A program made the translations under genes and the position numbers. 64,000 bases of DNA from the NCBI GenBank assembly GCA_001184205.1, contig LBMP01000007.1, positions 186,001 to 250,000 of the forward strand, written 5' to 3'. Each line of letters opens with the position of its first letter. Position 1 is the first letter of the stretch. Below the pieces are notes generated by a model. It saw only the letters and a program-made list of their open reading frames with translations, was not told where the DNA came from and did no database searches. Source of the stretch: Desulfocarbo indianensis. Its GTDB lineage: Bacteria; Desulfobacterota; Desulfarculia; Desulfarculales; Desulfarculaceae. Shown in pieces: positions 63,252 to 64,000 of this stretch.

Positions 63252-64000
63252 ATGAAGGTTAACGTCGAACAACTCAGCTCGGTGGAGCGCCTCCTGAACG
63301 TGGAAATACCCGCCAACGAGGTGGACAAGACCCAGGAGAACCTGTACAAGCGCCTCAAGAAGACGGCGCGCATCAAGGGCTTCCGGGCCGGCAAGGTGCC
63401 CCGCTCCATACTGGAAAAATACTACGCTCCCCAGGTGGCCGCCGAAACCGCCGAAAGCCTGATAAGCGACTCCTATGCCAAGGCCCTGGCCGAGGTAAAG
63501 CTGGAGCCCATGGCCCGGCCGGATTTTGATTTCGAGCCTCCCCAGGCCGGCCAGGATTTCATCTACAAGGTGACCCTGGACGTGCGCCCCGAGTTCCAGA
63601 TCGACGAGGCCAAATACAAGGGCCTGGCCCTCAAGGAGCCCGACCTCAAGGTGACCGACGAGGAAATCGAAAACCGGGTCAAGGCCCTGGCTGAAAACCA
63701 GGCCGTGCTGGTTCCCCTGGAGGAGGACCGCCCCGCGGCCATGGGCGACGTGGTGGTGGTCAACTACCAATCCTTCATCGGCGATGAAGCCCTGGAAGGC
63801 GGCTCGGCCGACAACGTGGAGGTGGAACTGGGCAAGGGCCAGGTGCAGGAAGAGATCGAGGTGGCCCTGGTCAAAACCAAGCCCGGCGACATGGTGGAAG
63901 CCAAGGTCCAATACGACGACAATTACCGCGATCCCAAACTGGCCGGCAACCTGGTGCGTTTCAAGCTCTTGGTCAAGGAGATCAAGGCCAAGAAGCTGCC
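63252..64000 (+). CDS. tig: Trigger factor (partial)
   Basis: The first ~249 residues of the ribosome-associated chaperone and prolyl isomerase are present; the gene runs off the right edge. The N-terminal ribosome-binding domain has KGFRAGKVPRSILEKYYAP (the family GFRxGKxP signature). The PPIase-like part has GDVVVVNYQSFIGDEALEGGSADNVEVELGKGQ. The usual neighbours clpP/clpX would be off-window. Confidence 0.96.
   Translation, partial: MKVNVEQLSSVERLLNVEIPANEVDKTQENLYKRLKKTARIKGFRAGKVPRSILEKYYAPQVAAETAESLISDSYAKALAEVKLEPMARPDFDFEPPQAGQDFIYKVTLDVRPEFQIDEAKYKGLALKEPDLKVTDEEIENRVKALAENQAVLVPLEEDRPAAMGDVVVVNYQSFIGDEALEGGSADNVEVELGKGQVQEEIEVALVKTKPGDMVEAKVQYDDNYRDPKLAGNLVRFKLLVKEIKAKKL

Overview
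The window is about 64 kb of GC-rich bacterial chromosome with dense, short-spaced operons on both strands. The gene content points to an anaerobic, probably sulfate-reducing-type Desulfobacterota (old deltaproteobacteria). It has 2Fe-superoxide reductase (desulfoferrodoxin), rubrerythrin, rubredoxin and rubredoxin:oxygen oxidoreductase side by side, a LarE-like enzyme, an FmdB zinc ribbon, a DHC-type dihaem cytochrome, and a peroxiredoxin whose peroxidatic residue is encoded by UGA (selenocysteine). The exact lineage is an inference. No rRNA, tRNA, CRISPR array, prophage or complete insertion sequence was seen.

Layout. 0-1.2 kb: larE (cut by the left edge) and a CBS-pair protein, divergent from pyrG. 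3.6-7.7 kb: an acyltransferase, a secreted protein preceded by five back-to-back hairpins, and the Kdo genes kdsA-kdsC with a lipoprotein. 7.9-12.9 kb (minus strand): dihaem cytochrome c, periplasmic MsrA, a sigma54-dependent response regulator, gatA and gatC. 13.3-15.8 kb: a secreted DUF3616-type protein, a secreted phage-tail-collar-like protein and a small zinc protein. 15.9-19.7 kb (minus): a histone-deacetylase-family hydrolase, a membrane-anchored protein, a sodium/solute symporter and its very short accessory protein. 20-23.4 kb: a MoxR/VWA pair, an exported deaminase and MscL with a zinc-ribbon tail. 23.5-27.4 kb (minus): a cupin, a formyl-THF cyclo-ligase-like protein and an 894-residue secreted protein. 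27.5-31.2 kb: an HExxH protein, FmdB, an AT-rich islet of small membrane or lipoprotein genes with a nuclease remnant, then an HD-GYP protein. 31.4-36.2 kb: sirtuin plus SAM hydrolase, XRE-cupin regulator plus acyl-CoA ligase, and a small operon that may have a leaderless mRNA. 36.4-40.2 kb: zinc ribbon and radical SAM (minus), then two unusual signalling proteins. 40.2-46.1 kb: hrcA-grpE-dnaK and an LpoA-like lipoprotein. 46.1-47 kb: a MITE-like repeat and queC.

From 47.3 to 61.2 kb most genes deal with oxygen or oxidative damage: a PerR-type regulator, a small winged-helix protein, rubrerythrin, superoxide reductase, rubredoxin, the flavodiiron oxygen reductase, MsrB, an Rrf2 regulator, cytochrome bd (cydAB) and the selenocysteine peroxiredoxin. 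A cold-shock-like pair (RRM protein, RhlE helicase), an OYE-family flavoenzyme and a single-domain response regulator lie among them. Together they would remove superoxide, peroxide and O2 and repair oxidised methionine. The window ends with trpS, a DUF2461 gene and the start of the trigger factor gene.

The best-supported unusual item is the selenoprotein peroxiredoxin at 60487-61203. Its in-frame UGA sits exactly where the FTFVCPTEL-type cysteine belongs, and it is followed at the expected distance by a hairpin with a GGUC loop, as in bacterial SECIS elements.
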